This document shows positions 7,227 through 16,530 of a stretch of 64,000 nt of DNA, piece after piece (position 1 is the stretch's first letter; each line of letters opens with the position of its first letter). The stretch covers positions 372,001 through 436,000 of the forward strand of contig NZ_SRRY01000002.1 in assembly GCF_004792295.1 (NCBI RefSeq), given 5' to 3'. A program made the translations under genes and the position numbers. Origin of the DNA: Pseudoalteromonas sp. MEBiC 03607 (GTDB lineage: Bacteria; Pseudomonadota; Gammaproteobacteria; Enterobacterales; Alteromonadaceae). The notes under the pieces were generated by a model. The model worked only from the letters and a program-made list of their open reading frames with translations, was not told the DNA's origin and did no database searches.

Positions 7227-9218
7227 TTAATGACACAAGTCCAAGTTCGCGATTTCATCGCTCATAATGTTGCCTGCCAGTGCTTCGTAATCCATGAACA
7301 AACACATGTTTTGATAGTCTTCTAAAACACATGCTTCTAGGAATTGCATTTCTTCTTTGGTTGGCTCGAATAAACGACCATCGTCATGCCAGCCTTGAAT
7401 CTGCTCTGATACGCCTATCATGATTTTGCGCTGAGCTTTGATGTCTGTTTCAGTCAAAATCTGTGACGTACCGCGACGAGTGATAACAACAACGGCATCC
7501 CATGCCACGCCTAAAATACGGTTGGCTGGTTGGTCGCCGTATTTGGTGGCAAAGTAGGGCGATTGGGTTTCGCTTCGGCTAATCTCACCTGTGATTTGGT
7601 CAACAATGTCAGGTATCTGGTAATGGAGTCTTAACGTTTGGTCTTTACGTTTAACTTGTACGCCGCCCATTGCTAAACAAAATGCTTTCCAGTCAGAGGA
7701 GTCAGCAGCTTGACGAACCTTTTCTAAGGCATATTTTGAAACTGTATCTAGTGTGGTTTTCATTGCGTTAGCAACCTCGCATTTGCCTTGTTCGCCTTGG
7801 CCTAGTCGTCTAAGTTCACGCCATAAACTGACAGATGGACCACCGATTTGTTGAAAGCGTCTAATGTTAAAAGTGCTTGCCCATGTTGATGCACGTTCGG
7901 CGGCATCAGCGGGGAGTACGTTCATTTCACCAGCTTGAGAGCAAGTGACTTTATCAATGCAATCACCAGTAACAGCTTTGGTAATGTATTTAGCAATGTA
8001 ACCAGCAGCAGAGCCTTTATTTTTGTTTATGGCTATTGCTTTAAAGCGGGTTGTTTTTGATTTGAATTCGTCCGGTGTATCTTGGGTGCAAAGCTTTCTA
8101 AGTATGTTACGTACTTGAGTTGCATCACCTTTTTCCATGAATAAAAGCATGTGCCAGTGTGGGCAACCGTCATGATGTGGCTCTACAACTCTAAAACCGT
8201 ATGGTCTTAAATCTTGCTTAGCGAATAGGGCGCGGGCACGTTTCCAAATATCGTTAAAATATTCTTGTGCTTCTTGGGGTGTAGAGCCGTTATATTTTTT
8301 GTTCGGTATACCTGTATGGTGTACTGAATGAAAACGACTCGGCGCTGATAAAGTATAAAACTCACCACGATGGCCATGCATGTCGGCCAGTTCTTCAAAA
8401 CCACGAATACGAACCATGAGTTCGGCTGCTTGTTGTTTGCCCGATGTATGCGAACGTTCAATGATAGATTGGAGTGTTTCAAATTCTTCAAATGGATTTG
8501 ATTCATTCGGAACAACAAATAAATCAGACATGATTTGTTCTGATTTTCGTTTTCTATCACGACGGTTTTGAATGGTTGGTTGTGAGACATACGCACTCGC
8601 TTTTTTGTGAACGAGTCTTAAATCACGCGCTAATTGTTCGATGGTTACAGCTTGGATTTTTCGTAATTTTCTACGCCACCAAATAGGGTCTGCAAAACGG
8701 TTAAGTGCGCCAACTAATGATGTTGCTGATAAGGTTGAACAGTAAGGTGAAACGAGAACCGGTGCATCGATATTAAATGAATTTGCCAATTCTTTTAATT
8801 GTACAAATACATGCAAGTTATGACCATTTTTAGCGATTTTAAGCTCGCAATAGCGAGCTTTTTGCTCTGCAATATCGCAAAGTTCATCATCAGAAACGGA
8901 TAAATTAATGTGTCCAAACTTCACATTTCCAAGTTTTAACGCTTCATCAGCACGCTTTAAACGGGCGTTTGCATCGGCTAAATTGCCGAATTTTTCAGCT
9001 AAAAAATAGCCCGTACTAAGCATGTGAGCAAGGTTAGAATGACGTTCAAAGATACGATTTCGCCAAGTTTGATAGTCGAAAAAACGTTCTTTCATTGGTT
9101 TCGATAAGTTCTCGAAAACGTCTTTTGCCGTGTTTGCAGGGTGCAAATTTGCCGTTAAATTCATTGCAGCATTTAACGGGAATACTTGAGCGTATTGGGT
9201 AGATGATAGCGCAGCCAT
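7227..9218 (-). CDS. HUH rolling-circle replication endonuclease
   Basis: 663 residues, in the size range of gpA/GPA-type initiators. The HUH metal-binding motif is seen as PHWH (His 354 and His 356) and the catalytic tyrosine region as GYIAKYITK (Tyr 407 and Tyr 411, YxxxY). By family knowledge the protein nicks the plus-strand origin, stays bound to the 5' end and starts rolling-circle synthesis. The long N-terminal part and the C-terminus are not recognised. The protein is full length and both motifs are intact, so the provirus could be replication-competent. Confidence 0.88.
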   Translation of the reverse strand: MAALSSTQYAQVFPLNAAMNLTANLHPANTAKDVFENLSKPMKERFFDYQTWRNRIFERHSNLAHMLSTGYFLAEKFGNLADANARLKRADEALKLGNVKFGHINLSVSDDELCDIAEQKARYCELKIAKNGHNLHVFVQLKELANSFNIDAPVLVSPYCSTLSATSLVGALNRFADPIWWRRKLRKIQAVTIEQLARDLRLVHKKASAYVSQPTIQNRRDRKRKSEQIMSDLFVVPNESNPFEEFETLQSIIERSHTSGKQQAAELMVRIRGFEELADMHGHRGEFYTLSAPSRFHSVHHTGIPNKKYNGSTPQEAQEYFNDIWKRARALFAKQDLRPYGFRVVEPHHDGCPHWHMLLFMEKGDATQVRNILRKLCTQDTPDEFKSKTTRFKAIAINKNKGSAAGYIAKYITKAVTGDCIDKVTCSQAGEMNVLPADAAERASTWASTFNIRRFQQIGGPSVSLWRELRRLGQGEQGKCEVANAMKTTLDTVSKYALEKVRQAADSSDWKAFCLAMGGVQVKRKDQTLRLHYQIPDIVDQITGEISRSETQSPYFATKYGDQPANRILGVAWDAVVVITRRGTSQILTETDIKAQRKIMIGVSEQIQGWHDDGRLFEPTKEEMQFLEACVLEDYQNMCLFMDYEALAGNIMSDEIANLDLCH

Positions 9219-9421
9219 TATTTTTCACCTCGATTTTCAGAGGTAGAAGTGTATTTCACATATAATCGTAGTGACTGAAAAGCAAGTTCTAACAAAAGAC
9301 AGATAATTATTGCAATACCAGTAAACAAATTAAGGGATGCAGATTCAAGAGTATCAATCTTTGAAGTGACTAAATATATTGAAAACATTCCAAGGAATGG
9401 GACTAGTCTATAAAAAAACAT
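9218..9421 (-). CDS. Small two-helix prophage membrane protein
   Basis: 67 residues with two hydrophobic helices (about 3-21 and 31-53) and a charged C-terminus. The stop overlaps the start of the replication gene by one base, which indicates translational coupling. No family recognised. Small membrane proteins in this place in filamentous phages are poorly characterised; superinfection immunity or membrane adaptation is possible but unproven. Confidence 0.6.
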   Translation of the reverse strand: MFFYRLVPFLGMFSIYLVTSKIDTLESASLNLFTGIAIIICLLLELAFQSLRLYVKYTSTSENRGEK

Positions 9422-9424
9422 GGT

Positions 9425-9613
9425 CTAATCCTTACTATCCATATATGAATCTTTAAGTGTTTCGTTAATAGCCAAAAGCGCAGCAATGATTACAAACAAA
9501 TACAGGCCGAAAAAAATAGTTAGAGTAACTGGGTCAGGAATATCGATTGAGAATGTATCGAGTAAATATTGAGATAAAGTTTGGTTTAGCTCATGTAATT
9601 TAGTGAAACTCAT
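9425..9613 (-). CDS. Small single-helix prophage membrane protein
   Basis: 62 residues: a polar N-terminal third, one strong membrane helix (about 29-50, TLTIFFGLYLFVIIAALLAI) and a charged tail. It is the first gene of the leftward phage operon, directly after the operator region, and lies three bases before the next gene. No family recognised. It is expected to be under direct control of the divergent repressor. Confidence 0.6.
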   Translation of the reverse strand: MSFTKLHELNQTLSQYLLDTFSIDIPDPVTLTIFFGLYLFVIIAALLAINETLKDSYMDSKD

Positions 9614-9640
9614 ATCCGTATTCCTTGTTAAAATTATCGT

Positions 9641-9694
9641 TTGTCAAAATTGACAATTTGTCGAAGTGTAATTGTCATCTTTGACAATTGTCAA
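9641..9694. promoter_or_regulatory. Repressor operator array of the prophage
   Basis: Three overlapping or adjacent palindromes built on TTGTCAA/TTGACAA: 9641-9656 (seven-base arms), 9672-9687 (TTGTCA and TGACAA) and 9681-9694 (TTGACAATTGTCAA, perfect). They lie in the divergent interval between the repressor gene and the phage operon. TTGACA within the repeat could also serve as a -35 box, so repressor binding would block both promoters. Confidence 0.75.
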
Positions 9695-9746
9695 CTTTTT
9701 ATTTATCAACATTTAAAGTTATAATTAAAAAAGTGAGGAGAACGCT

Positions 9747-10097
9747 ATGAACTTTAGTTACGAACTAATTGAAAAATATAAAATTTTTAAAGGTTATACT
9801 CAGGACAAACAAGTTGTTTCAGACTTTGCTGAATTTAACTCTGGAAACCTGACTCAGATTAAACAGGGCAAACGTCATTTAACAGCTAACCAATGTATTA
9901 ATCTTGCTAATATTGTTGGTATGGATCAAAAAGAAGCTTTACTAAAACTTGCTATCGAAAAATCAAAATCGAAGGAAGAAGGTAAGATCTGGTCTGATAT
10001 TGTAAAAAAGATTAGCGCTGCGTGTATTGCGGGAATCCTTGCAGCTGCGAGTCTTACTGGTCAAGTAGCGACCCCGCCTTTGCGGTATCGTAGATAG
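9747..10097 (+). CDS. Prophage repressor-like HTH protein (DUF3693-type)
   Basis: 116 residues with AGGAG before the ATG. Residues about 1-75 form a helix-turn-helix domain (YTQDKQVVSDFAEFNSGNLTQIKQGKRHLTANQCINLANIVGMD) of the Cro/CI-like kind found in Vibrio filamentous phages (DUF3693, from memory). A hydrophobic stretch follows at about 92-108. It is the only rightward gene of the provirus, divergent from the phage operon across an array of palindromes, which is the arrangement of RstR in CTXphi. Its stop codon overlaps the first bases of the right dif site. Confidence 0.75.
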   Translation: MNFSYELIEKYKIFKGYTQDKQVVSDFAEFNSGNLTQIKQGKRHLTANQCINLANIVGMDQKEALLKLAIEKSKSKEEGKIWSDIVKKISAACIAGILAAASLTGQVATPPLRYRR

Positions 10098-10121
10098 CTC
10101 ATAAATTACGTTATGTTAAAT
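10094..10121. other. attR / dif site
   Basis: 28-bp site: ATAGCTCATAA (XerC arm), ATTACG (centre), TTATGTTAAAT (XerD arm). The XerD arm is identical to that of E. coli dif, and the XerC arm keeps the CATAA end. It is the stronger of the two flanking sites and probably acts as the working dif for resolving replicon dimers. Confidence 0.85.
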
Positions 10122-10135
10122 AGGCTAGAATAATA

Positions 10136-10172
10136 AAAAGTGGACGTTAAGTTACTAACTAGCCCACTTTTA
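10136..10172 (-). terminator. Probable terminator after the SYLF gene
   Basis: AAAAGTGG/CCACTTTT stem with a loop of about 20 bases, followed by a T-rich tail on the minus strand. It lies between the lipoprotein stop and dif. The large loop makes it a weak call. Confidence 0.45.
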
Positions 10173-10189
10173 GAAGGGTCTTTACTTAG

Positions 10190-10753
10190 TTAATTCAGTT
10201 CAGAATCTACCCAAAATTTTGTGCCTTTTAGTACAGCTTGCAAAGCAAGGCCATTTTCGGTTAATGAATAGACAGTAACTTGATCAGCAATAGCTTCCGC
10301 AACTAATGCTCCACCTTTATCTTCATATTTTGCGGCTGCATCAGCGTTACCACCAAAGGTCCAGCCATGTTCAATGAAGCGATTTAATGCAGACTGGTTA
10401 TGAAAGACCATTACTACATTAAAGTCTTTTACTCCTAAACCAAGCCCTAAACCAGCTTCGCCCATATTCATGTAAGTTGATTGGCCTGTTAGGTTATTTT
10501 TTACAACACCATAGCCGCCACCGAAACTTGCTAAAACAACATTTACATTTGCGTTATCAAAAACAGCATAACCTGCAGAATTTGCAATTTGTTGTTTAAC
10601 ATCAGGTTTTTCCGCATATAATTTGTTAAGTGTATTAGTTCTCATGCTTTGAACTAATGCACGTTTTTCTTGTGGTGATGCACTACCTGTTGTGGCACAA
10701 CCCGTTAAAAGCGTTGTTAAAATAACAGAGGTAATGATTAATAACTTTTTCAT
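10190..10753 (-). CDS. SYLF/Ysc84-domain lipoprotein
   Basis: 187 residues from the ATG at 10753; a longer frame to 10828 lacks a signal peptide at its start. A lipobox (LLTGC, Cys 19) marks it as a lipoprotein. The rest is the SYLF domain, which binds lipids in better-studied members: AVFDNANVNVVLASFGGGYGVVKN, GEAGLGLGLGVKDFNVVMVF and the closing Val/Leu-rich strands. It probably sits in the cell envelope. It is divergent from the recombinase gene. First clear chromosomal gene to the right of dif. Confidence 0.85.
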   Translation of the reverse strand: MKKLLIITSVILTTLLTGCATTGSASPQEKRALVQSMRTNTLNKLYAEKPDVKQQIANSAGYAVFDNANVNVVLASFGGGYGVVKNNLTGQSTYMNMGEAGLGLGLGVKDFNVVMVFHNQSALNRFIEHGWTFGGNADAAAKYEDKGGALVAEAIADQVTVYSLTENGLALQAVLKGTKFWVDSELN

Positions 10754-10815
10754 ACTTAATTCCTTGAATACTCGTATGGCAAAATGATACCTATATAATA
10801 GACTAATTTTCAGAT

Positions 10816-12105
10816 ATGTTAAGTCCAATACTAGACAGTATCGGACTTTATGGTAATCTTATAACTAGTTATTTTACAAGATATTTATATATTATGCTCG
10901 TTGCTCTCGTTGATACACTCAAACAACTTCGCTACCAAATTGCCCATCTTGAAGATGATACTCTCGCAACAGAATATCCTGAACTTGATACATTTATACA
11001 TCAGGTTGGATTGACTGTTGCTGAATCAAAAAATGACTTAAGTTTCGTTTATCAATTCTTATACGTTTATGGCAGGAAATCTGAAGCAACGTTTAATCGC
11101 TTTCGAAATGAGCTTGAACGTTTTTGTTTATGGTCATGGTTAGTTGCTGAAAAATCAGTATTTGATCTGAAACGAGATGATATCGAAGCTTATGTAGATT
11201 TTATGGTTGATCCCGACTCTGCTTGGTTATCAGATTCGGTGCAATGGCGTTATAAAGATGAGCAAGGTATCAGGCGATTAAATTCAAATTGGCGCCCTTT
11301 TATAAATAAAGAAAATATTGCAAGCCAACAAACACTTGCTGCAATGTTTACTGCACTTAATGTATTTTATAAGTTTGCGATTTTAGAAGAAAAAACCTTT
11401 GCTAATTTTGTACCGGTAGTAAAAAAGAACAGCCCTTACCTAGTTGTGCAATCACAGATTAAAATTCCAGATACGCTCAGTGATATTCAATGGGAATATG
11501 TATTTGGTGTTACCCGGGATTTATGTGAACAACAACCTGATTTAGAAAGAAATTTATTCACGCTCGCTTGCTTAAAAGGATTGTATTTACGAATTTCTGA
11601 GTTATCAGAAAGACCACAGTGGTCGCCGGTTATGTCGCATTTTTGGCAAGACAATGATGGCTTTTGGTTTTTAAGAATTATGGGTAAAGGTAATAAATTA
11701 CGTGATGTAACTTTAAGTGAAGATTTTATCACTTATTTAAAACGTTATAGGCTTTACCGTGGTTTACCTGCCCTGCCCCGAGTTGATGAATCGGAGCCAT
11801 TAGTTCATAAAATTCGTGGTAAAGGTGGTATGACTGTTAGGCAAATTCGACGTTTAGTTCAACAAAGTTTTGATTTAGCAAAACAATCTTTATTAGACGA
11901 TGGCTTTAAAGATGATGCTGAGCAACTTGAAGCGGCGACGGCACATTGGTTACGACATACCGGTGCAACACACGATGCACAAACAAGGCCGCTTAAACAT
12001 TTATCTGAAGATTTAGGCCATGCCAAAATTGCCACAACAGACCAAATTTATATTCAAACAAATATAAAAGAACGCGCAAAGTCTGGAATAAAAAGGAAAG
12101 TTTAA
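10816..12105 (+). CDS. Tyrosine recombinase / phage-integrase family protein
   Basis: 429 residues from 10816; an ATG at 10894 (about 403 residues, MLVALVDTLKQ) is an equally good start. An N-terminal SAM-like core-binding domain precedes the catalytic domain, with Arg in GLYLRISEL, Lys in GKGNKLRD, HWLRH (His-x-x-Arg), HAKIATTDQIY with the last conserved His, and the Tyr nucleophile. All catalytic residues appear present. The gene lies outside the prophage, 0.7 kb from dif, and its stop codon overlaps the antiporter start by one base. Target site unknown; a resident role at this replicon is possible. Confidence 0.85.
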   Translation: MLSPILDSIGLYGNLITSYFTRYLYIMLVALVDTLKQLRYQIAHLEDDTLATEYPELDTFIHQVGLTVAESKNDLSFVYQFLYVYGRKSEATFNRFRNELERFCLWSWLVAEKSVFDLKRDDIEAYVDFMVDPDSAWLSDSVQWRYKDEQGIRRLNSNWRPFINKENIASQQTLAAMFTALNVFYKFAILEEKTFANFVPVVKKNSPYLVVQSQIKIPDTLSDIQWEYVFGVTRDLCEQQPDLERNLFTLACLKGLYLRISELSERPQWSPVMSHFWQDNDGFWFLRIMGKGNKLRDVTLSEDFITYLKRYRLYRGLPALPRVDESEPLVHKIRGKGGMTVRQIRRLVQQSFDLAKQSLLDDGFKDDAEQLEAATAHWLRHTGATHDAQTRPLKHLSEDLGHAKIATTDQIYIQTNIKERAKSGIKRKV

Positions 12106-13292
12106 TGGAATATACAATACTAGCGATTGTTGGTTTAGCCCTGTTATTTTATTCTCTGACAATTCGTCAGCTAGAGCGAACTGAAATTACTGGTCCAATG
12201 TTTTTTGTTTTTGTTGGTATCGCAATGACTTATTTTTTGCCGAGCGAATTTAAGTTAGGAGAAGCAGGACTCAGTGACATCTTGCCTTTGGTTGAATTAA
12301 CCCTAAGTATTTTTTTATTTACAGATGCTGCAAAATCAAAACTGCCTGTATTGAAACATAGTTTTCAATACCCTAGCCTATTACTGTTTGTTGCTTTACC
12401 AATGACACTAATGTTGGGTGTTGCTGGCGGATTATTTTTCTTTTCTGAGTTGTCACTTTATCAATCTGCCTTGATCGCTATTATTTTAACGCCCACTGAT
12501 GCGGCGCTTAGTAAAGGCATTTTAGAATGTACTTCTGTACCTGAAAAAGTTCGAGAAGGAATAAATACAGAAAGCGGTTTAAACGATGGGCTTTGTGTTC
12601 CAATATTTTTAGTTCTTCTTTTGTTAGCTCAAAATCCAGAAAGTGCGGTAACAACGCTTGATACTCTATTTGTTTTTACAAGAGAGTTAGGCGTGGCGCT
12701 TGTTATTGCCGGCGTGTCAATGGCCATATTTATTCCATTATTAAAAATAGCATTAGCACGTCATTATTTTGCAAATAATAGCAGCCCATTTTTATTAATT
12801 GGTTTGGTCATGGCCATTTTTTCTTTGACACAAAACCTGCATGGCAGTGGATTTATAGCCGTATTTGTAGCGGGGCTTTTATTTGATTACTTAGCACCTA
12901 AAAAAATTCGTTCAACATTAGTTAAAGATTCTGAACATATTGCTGAATTTGTAGCATTACTTATATGGTGTTTATTCGGTTTTGTTTGTGGTCATTTAAT
13001 TGTGAATGATATTACTTGGCCAAGTGTATTTTATGCTTTATTAAGTGTGACAGTTTTTAGAATTGTGCCGGTATTAGTTTCGCTGATGTTTACTAATTTA
13101 AATTTAAAAGACAAGTTCACGTTTGCTTGGTTTGGTCCGCGAGGATTAGCATCTATCGTATTCACTTTAATGGTGATGGACACTGCAATTGCGAACAAAG
13201 AGCAAATTGCTACAGTAACTTTAACAACAATTTTATTTAGCGTGTTCATTCATGGTATGAGCACCAAGCCCATCGCAAAAAGTTACCAATAA
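12105..13292 (+). CDS. Cation:proton antiporter (CPA1/NhaP-type)
   Basis: 395 residues with about 11-12 membrane helices and no cytoplasmic tail. The motif LTPTDAALSKGIL (around residue 130) contains the ion-binding Thr-Asp region of sodium/proton exchangers, followed by ESGLNDGL, the other conserved acidic helix of the CPA1 family. By family it exchanges Na+ or K+ for H+ at the inner membrane, as expected in a marine bacterium. Its ATG overlaps the stop of the recombinase gene (TAATG), so the two are translationally coupled. Confidence 0.85.
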   Translation: MEYTILAIVGLALLFYSLTIRQLERTEITGPMFFVFVGIAMTYFLPSEFKLGEAGLSDILPLVELTLSIFLFTDAAKSKLPVLKHSFQYPSLLLFVALPMTLMLGVAGGLFFFSELSLYQSALIAIILTPTDAALSKGILECTSVPEKVREGINTESGLNDGLCVPIFLVLLLLAQNPESAVTTLDTLFVFTRELGVALVIAGVSMAIFIPLLKIALARHYFANNSSPFLLIGLVMAIFSLTQNLHGSGFIAVFVAGLLFDYLAPKKIRSTLVKDSEHIAEFVALLIWCLFGFVCGHLIVNDITWPSVFYALLSVTVFRIVPVLVSLMFTNLNLKDKFTFAWFGPRGLASIVFTLMVMDTAIANKEQIATVTLTTILFSVFIHGMSTKPIAKSYQ

Positions 13293-13315
13293 TAAAGGCG
13301 CATTAAGCGCCTTTA
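13293..13315. terminator. Bidirectional terminator
   Basis: TAAAGGCGC/GCGCCTTTA stem around a five-base loop, followed by a T-run, between the convergent antiporter and ydiJ genes. Confidence 0.85.
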
Positions 13316-13345
13316 ATTTTTTTACTTTAAATTAAAATCTATTTT

Positions 13346-16300
13346 TTAAAGTAGCTCTGCAATTAATTGCAATGGATGCTTTGGTTTGAATTTTTCATAC
13401 CGCTTAACTTGGCTACGGCATGAGAAACCTGTTGCTAAAATAGTTTCAGGCTCATTATTAGAAATAATTGGTTGCCAACTCATTTCATAAAGTGCGCGTG
13501 AATTTTCTTGGTTTTGTTTTTCGTGGCCATACGTTCCTGCCATACCACAACAACCCGTACTCGTTGTGTCTAGATGTAAATTTAAATCAGCAAAAATTGT
13601 TTGCCAAACTTTAGACGCATTTGGCATTGCTGTTGTTTCAGTACAATGACTTAATAATTTAAAAGTAGAATTCGACTTAGTGGTAAGTGAAAGCTGATTG
13701 AAGTTTTGTGTTTGAAGCCATTCATGTGCAAGCTCAACTTTAAAATCACCACGGTCTTCTTTTAAAATTGATACATACTCATCTCGGTAACACATAACTA
13801 AAGACGCATCGAGTCCGACAAGTGGCGCATTAATTTCACTGAGTGAATTTAAAAACTCTGCTGCATTTTTTGCTGTCGTTTTAAATTCATTTAGAAAACC
13901 TTTAACATGCTGTGCTTTACCATTTGGCTTAAAGGGTAATAGCATCGGTTTTTTGCCTAACGCTTTAATTACTTTAATAAAGCTTTCGACTAATTCTGCT
14001 TCGTAAAAACTAGTAAATGGATCTTGTACTATCAGTACATATTCGGCTTGTTGTTCTTTTGAGAGCGAATTTAGTAATTCAAAATTGAATTGCTGATCTT
14101 TTGAAATACGTTTTGAAAGTTGCGGTACGCTTAAACTTGGCGTATCAACATAACCGATGGTATTTTTAATTAGTCCAGATACAAGTTTGCTATTTACTAT
14201 CGGATTAATAACTTTTGCAAACTTTGCCATAACCGGTGCTGTTTGTTCGATACCCGCAACAAGGTAATCTTTTGCAGGACGTGCATAATAACTATGGTAG
14301 AAATTTAAAAAGCGTGAACGGAATGTAGGAACATCAACTTTGATAGGACATGCAGTAGTACATGCTTTACAAGCTAAGCATTCGTCCATTGATTCTTTTA
14401 CTTCGTGAGAGAAATCATAAACGCCTTTTTTCTTATCGCGACTATGTTGATAGCGCTCCCACCAAGTGATTACTTCACCATTCATCAATTCTTTTTCAAC
14501 ATTGAGTAAATCAATATTTTCAGACTCTTGCAGTCGTAACCATTCGCGCATTAAACTTGCGCGACCTTTTGGCGAATAACGGCGGTCACCTGTTACTTTA
14601 TAAGATGGACACATTGGTGATTTTTCATCGTAATTAAAACACAGGCCATTACCGTTACAGGTCATAGCGTTATTAAATTCTGTTTTAACATCGATAGAAA
14701 TTTCTTTGTCGAACCAGGCACGCTTTTGATCGTCAACAGAAACTAGTGAGTCTTTACTTTCAATTGGCGTACATATTTTTCCTGGGTTTACTCTGTTATT
14801 TGGATCAAATGCCGCTTTGATTTTTCTTAGTTGTGTAAATAAATGATCGCCGAAAAATTCAGGGCCATACTCACTACGATATCCTTTACCGTGCTCGCCC
14901 CACATTAAGCCGCCATATTTGGCAGTCAGTTTAACGACTTCATCTGAAATATGGCGAAGCAATTTTTCTTGTTCAGGATCACACATATCAAGTGCCGGTC
15001 GTACGTGTAGTACGCCAGCATCAACATGACCAAACATACCATATTGCAAATTATGGCTATCAAGTAGTTCGCGAAACTCTACAATAAAATCGGCTAAGTT
15101 TTCAGGTGGTACAGCGGTATCTTCGGCAAAAGCTAACGGTTTTTGACTGCCTTTTACATTGCCTAAAAGTCCAACTGATTTCTTACGCATTGCATAAATT
15201 TTTAAAATATCAGCTTTATCATTGGTTAACTGATAACCGATGACCCCATTAGTTTGCTCTTCGACACATTTATCAAGTAACTTACATAGGGACTCAACTT
15301 TATCTTTAATATCTTCTGGTGAAACCGCATTGAACTCAACCATGTTGAGGCCTTGCATATCTTTGTTTTCAACATCGGTTATTAAGTCCGATACTGAATG
15401 CCAAATAATATCTTCTCGAGCAAGATTCAGTACTTTGCTATCGACTGTTTCTACAGAAGTCGCATTTGCTGCGACTAAGAATGGCGAATGACGAAGAGCA
15501 GAATCAAAGCTATCGTATTTAATGTTGATTAATGTCTTAAATTCAGCAATTGGTGTAATGTTTAATTTTGCTTCGGTAACTATACCTAACGAACCTTCAG
15601 AACCAGTAATTAATCGGCTCATATCAAAGGTCTGTAAATCATCAGAAAAAATATGTTCTAAATCATAACCGGTCAGAAAACGGTTTAAACGTGGGAATTT
15701 TTCTAAAATAGCGTCTCGATTATCAAGGCCAATATCGATAACTGTTTTATATAATTTACCTACCGTGGTGTTTTGTTCAGCAATTACTTTAGCTTTTTCT
15801 ATAGGCATGGGGGTTGTTGACATTTCAGTGCCATCAACAAGATAAGTTGTAAGACCTAAAACATGATCACTGGTCTTGCCATAAACCAAAGAGCCTTGAC
15901 CTGATGCATCTGTATTTATCATTCCGCCAATTGTTGCGCGGTTACTAGTAGATAAATCGGGCGCAAAGAAAAAACCATAAGGCCGTAAAAAGTCGTTTAG
16001 TTGATCTTTTATTACACCTGTTTGTACTCTAACCCAGTTTTCTTCGACATTGATTTCTAATATTTCACGCATGTATCGTGATAAATCAACAACAATGCCA
16101 GGAGTTAGTGATTGACCATTGGTACCTGTACCACCGCCACGCGGGCCAAAAGTCAGTGATAAAAAAGGATCACGAGAGGCAATTTGCATAGCCAGTTGTA
16201 TATCTTTCGCTGACTTTGGAAAGATAACACCCTGCGGTACTTGTTGATACACGCTGTTATCGGTCGATAAGCTCAAACGCGTTGAAAAACTTGCATCAGT

Positions 16301-16390
16301 ATCGCCGTTAAAACCTTGCTTTTTAATCGTTTCTAAATAATTAGCGACTAATTCAGATGCGACTTGTTGTTGACTTATTGTTGCTATCAT
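13346..16390 (-). CDS. ydiJ: YdiJ-type FAD/Fe-S dehydrogenase
   Basis: 1014 residues, the length of E. coli YdiJ (1018). Order: FAD-binding PCMH domain with GPRGGGTGTNGQSL (about residues 82-95), FAD-linked oxidase C-terminal domain, then a ferredoxin-like region with CLACKACTTACPIKVDVP (about 671-688), and a C-terminal cysteine-rich domain ending in STGCCGMAGTYGHE. YdiJ of E. coli has been described as a D-2-hydroxyglutarate dehydrogenase; the substrate here is inferred from similarity. It would pass electrons to the respiratory chain at the inner membrane. Single-gene unit. Confidence 0.88.
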   Translation of the reverse strand: MIATISQQQVASELVANYLETIKKQGFNGDTDASFSTRLSLSTDNSVYQQVPQGVIFPKSAKDIQLAMQIASRDPFLSLTFGPRGGGTGTNGQSLTPGIVVDLSRYMREILEINVEENWVRVQTGVIKDQLNDFLRPYGFFFAPDLSTSNRATIGGMINTDASGQGSLVYGKTSDHVLGLTTYLVDGTEMSTTPMPIEKAKVIAEQNTTVGKLYKTVIDIGLDNRDAILEKFPRLNRFLTGYDLEHIFSDDLQTFDMSRLITGSEGSLGIVTEAKLNITPIAEFKTLINIKYDSFDSALRHSPFLVAANATSVETVDSKVLNLAREDIIWHSVSDLITDVENKDMQGLNMVEFNAVSPEDIKDKVESLCKLLDKCVEEQTNGVIGYQLTNDKADILKIYAMRKKSVGLLGNVKGSQKPLAFAEDTAVPPENLADFIVEFRELLDSHNLQYGMFGHVDAGVLHVRPALDMCDPEQEKLLRHISDEVVKLTAKYGGLMWGEHGKGYRSEYGPEFFGDHLFTQLRKIKAAFDPNNRVNPGKICTPIESKDSLVSVDDQKRAWFDKEISIDVKTEFNNAMTCNGNGLCFNYDEKSPMCPSYKVTGDRRYSPKGRASLMREWLRLQESENIDLLNVEKELMNGEVITWWERYQHSRDKKKGVYDFSHEVKESMDECLACKACTTACPIKVDVPTFRSRFLNFYHSYYARPAKDYLVAGIEQTAPVMAKFAKVINPIVNSKLVSGLIKNTIGYVDTPSLSVPQLSKRISKDQQFNFELLNSLSKEQQAEYVLIVQDPFTSFYEAELVESFIKVIKALGKKPMLLPFKPNGKAQHVKGFLNEFKTTAKNAAEFLNSLSEINAPLVGLDASLVMCYRDEYVSILKEDRGDFKVELAHEWLQTQNFNQLSLTTKSNSTFKLLSHCTETTAMPNASKVWQTIFADLNLHLDTTSTGCCGMAGTYGHEKQNQENSRALYEMSWQPIISNNEPETILATGFSCRSQVKRYEKFKPKHPLQLIAELL

Positions 16391-16530
16391 GACGGTGACA
16401 AATTAAGACATTTTGCAAATTATATCATGCTAGTAGCTAAGTTAAATTGAAGATTTTACAGTTTGTAACACTCTTTTTATCGATTTTGAAAGCATTACTT
16501 TTATACTGTTTATAAAAGCATCAAAGAGAT

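Larger units (their letters stand above)
640..10121. mobile_element. Inovirus (filamentous phage) provirus integrated at dif
   Basis: About 9.5 kb bounded by two dif-like sites that share the segment CATAAATTACG. The order read leftward from the repressor is: two small membrane proteins, HUH replication protein, ssDNA-binding protein, small coat proteins, major coat protein, adhesin, pVI-like protein, Zot assembly ATPase, HTH protein, cargo genes. This is the module order of Vibrio-type filamentous phages. No integrase gene lies inside, so integration probably uses host XerC/XerD. No secretin (pIV) gene is visible, so export would need a host secretin, as is known for CTXphi. All structural genes look intact. 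Confidence 0.9.

Noticed and set aside
10816..12105. Recombinase considered as the prophage integrase
   Set aside because: It lies outside both dif-type att sites, and dif-integrated inoviruses normally use host XerCD.
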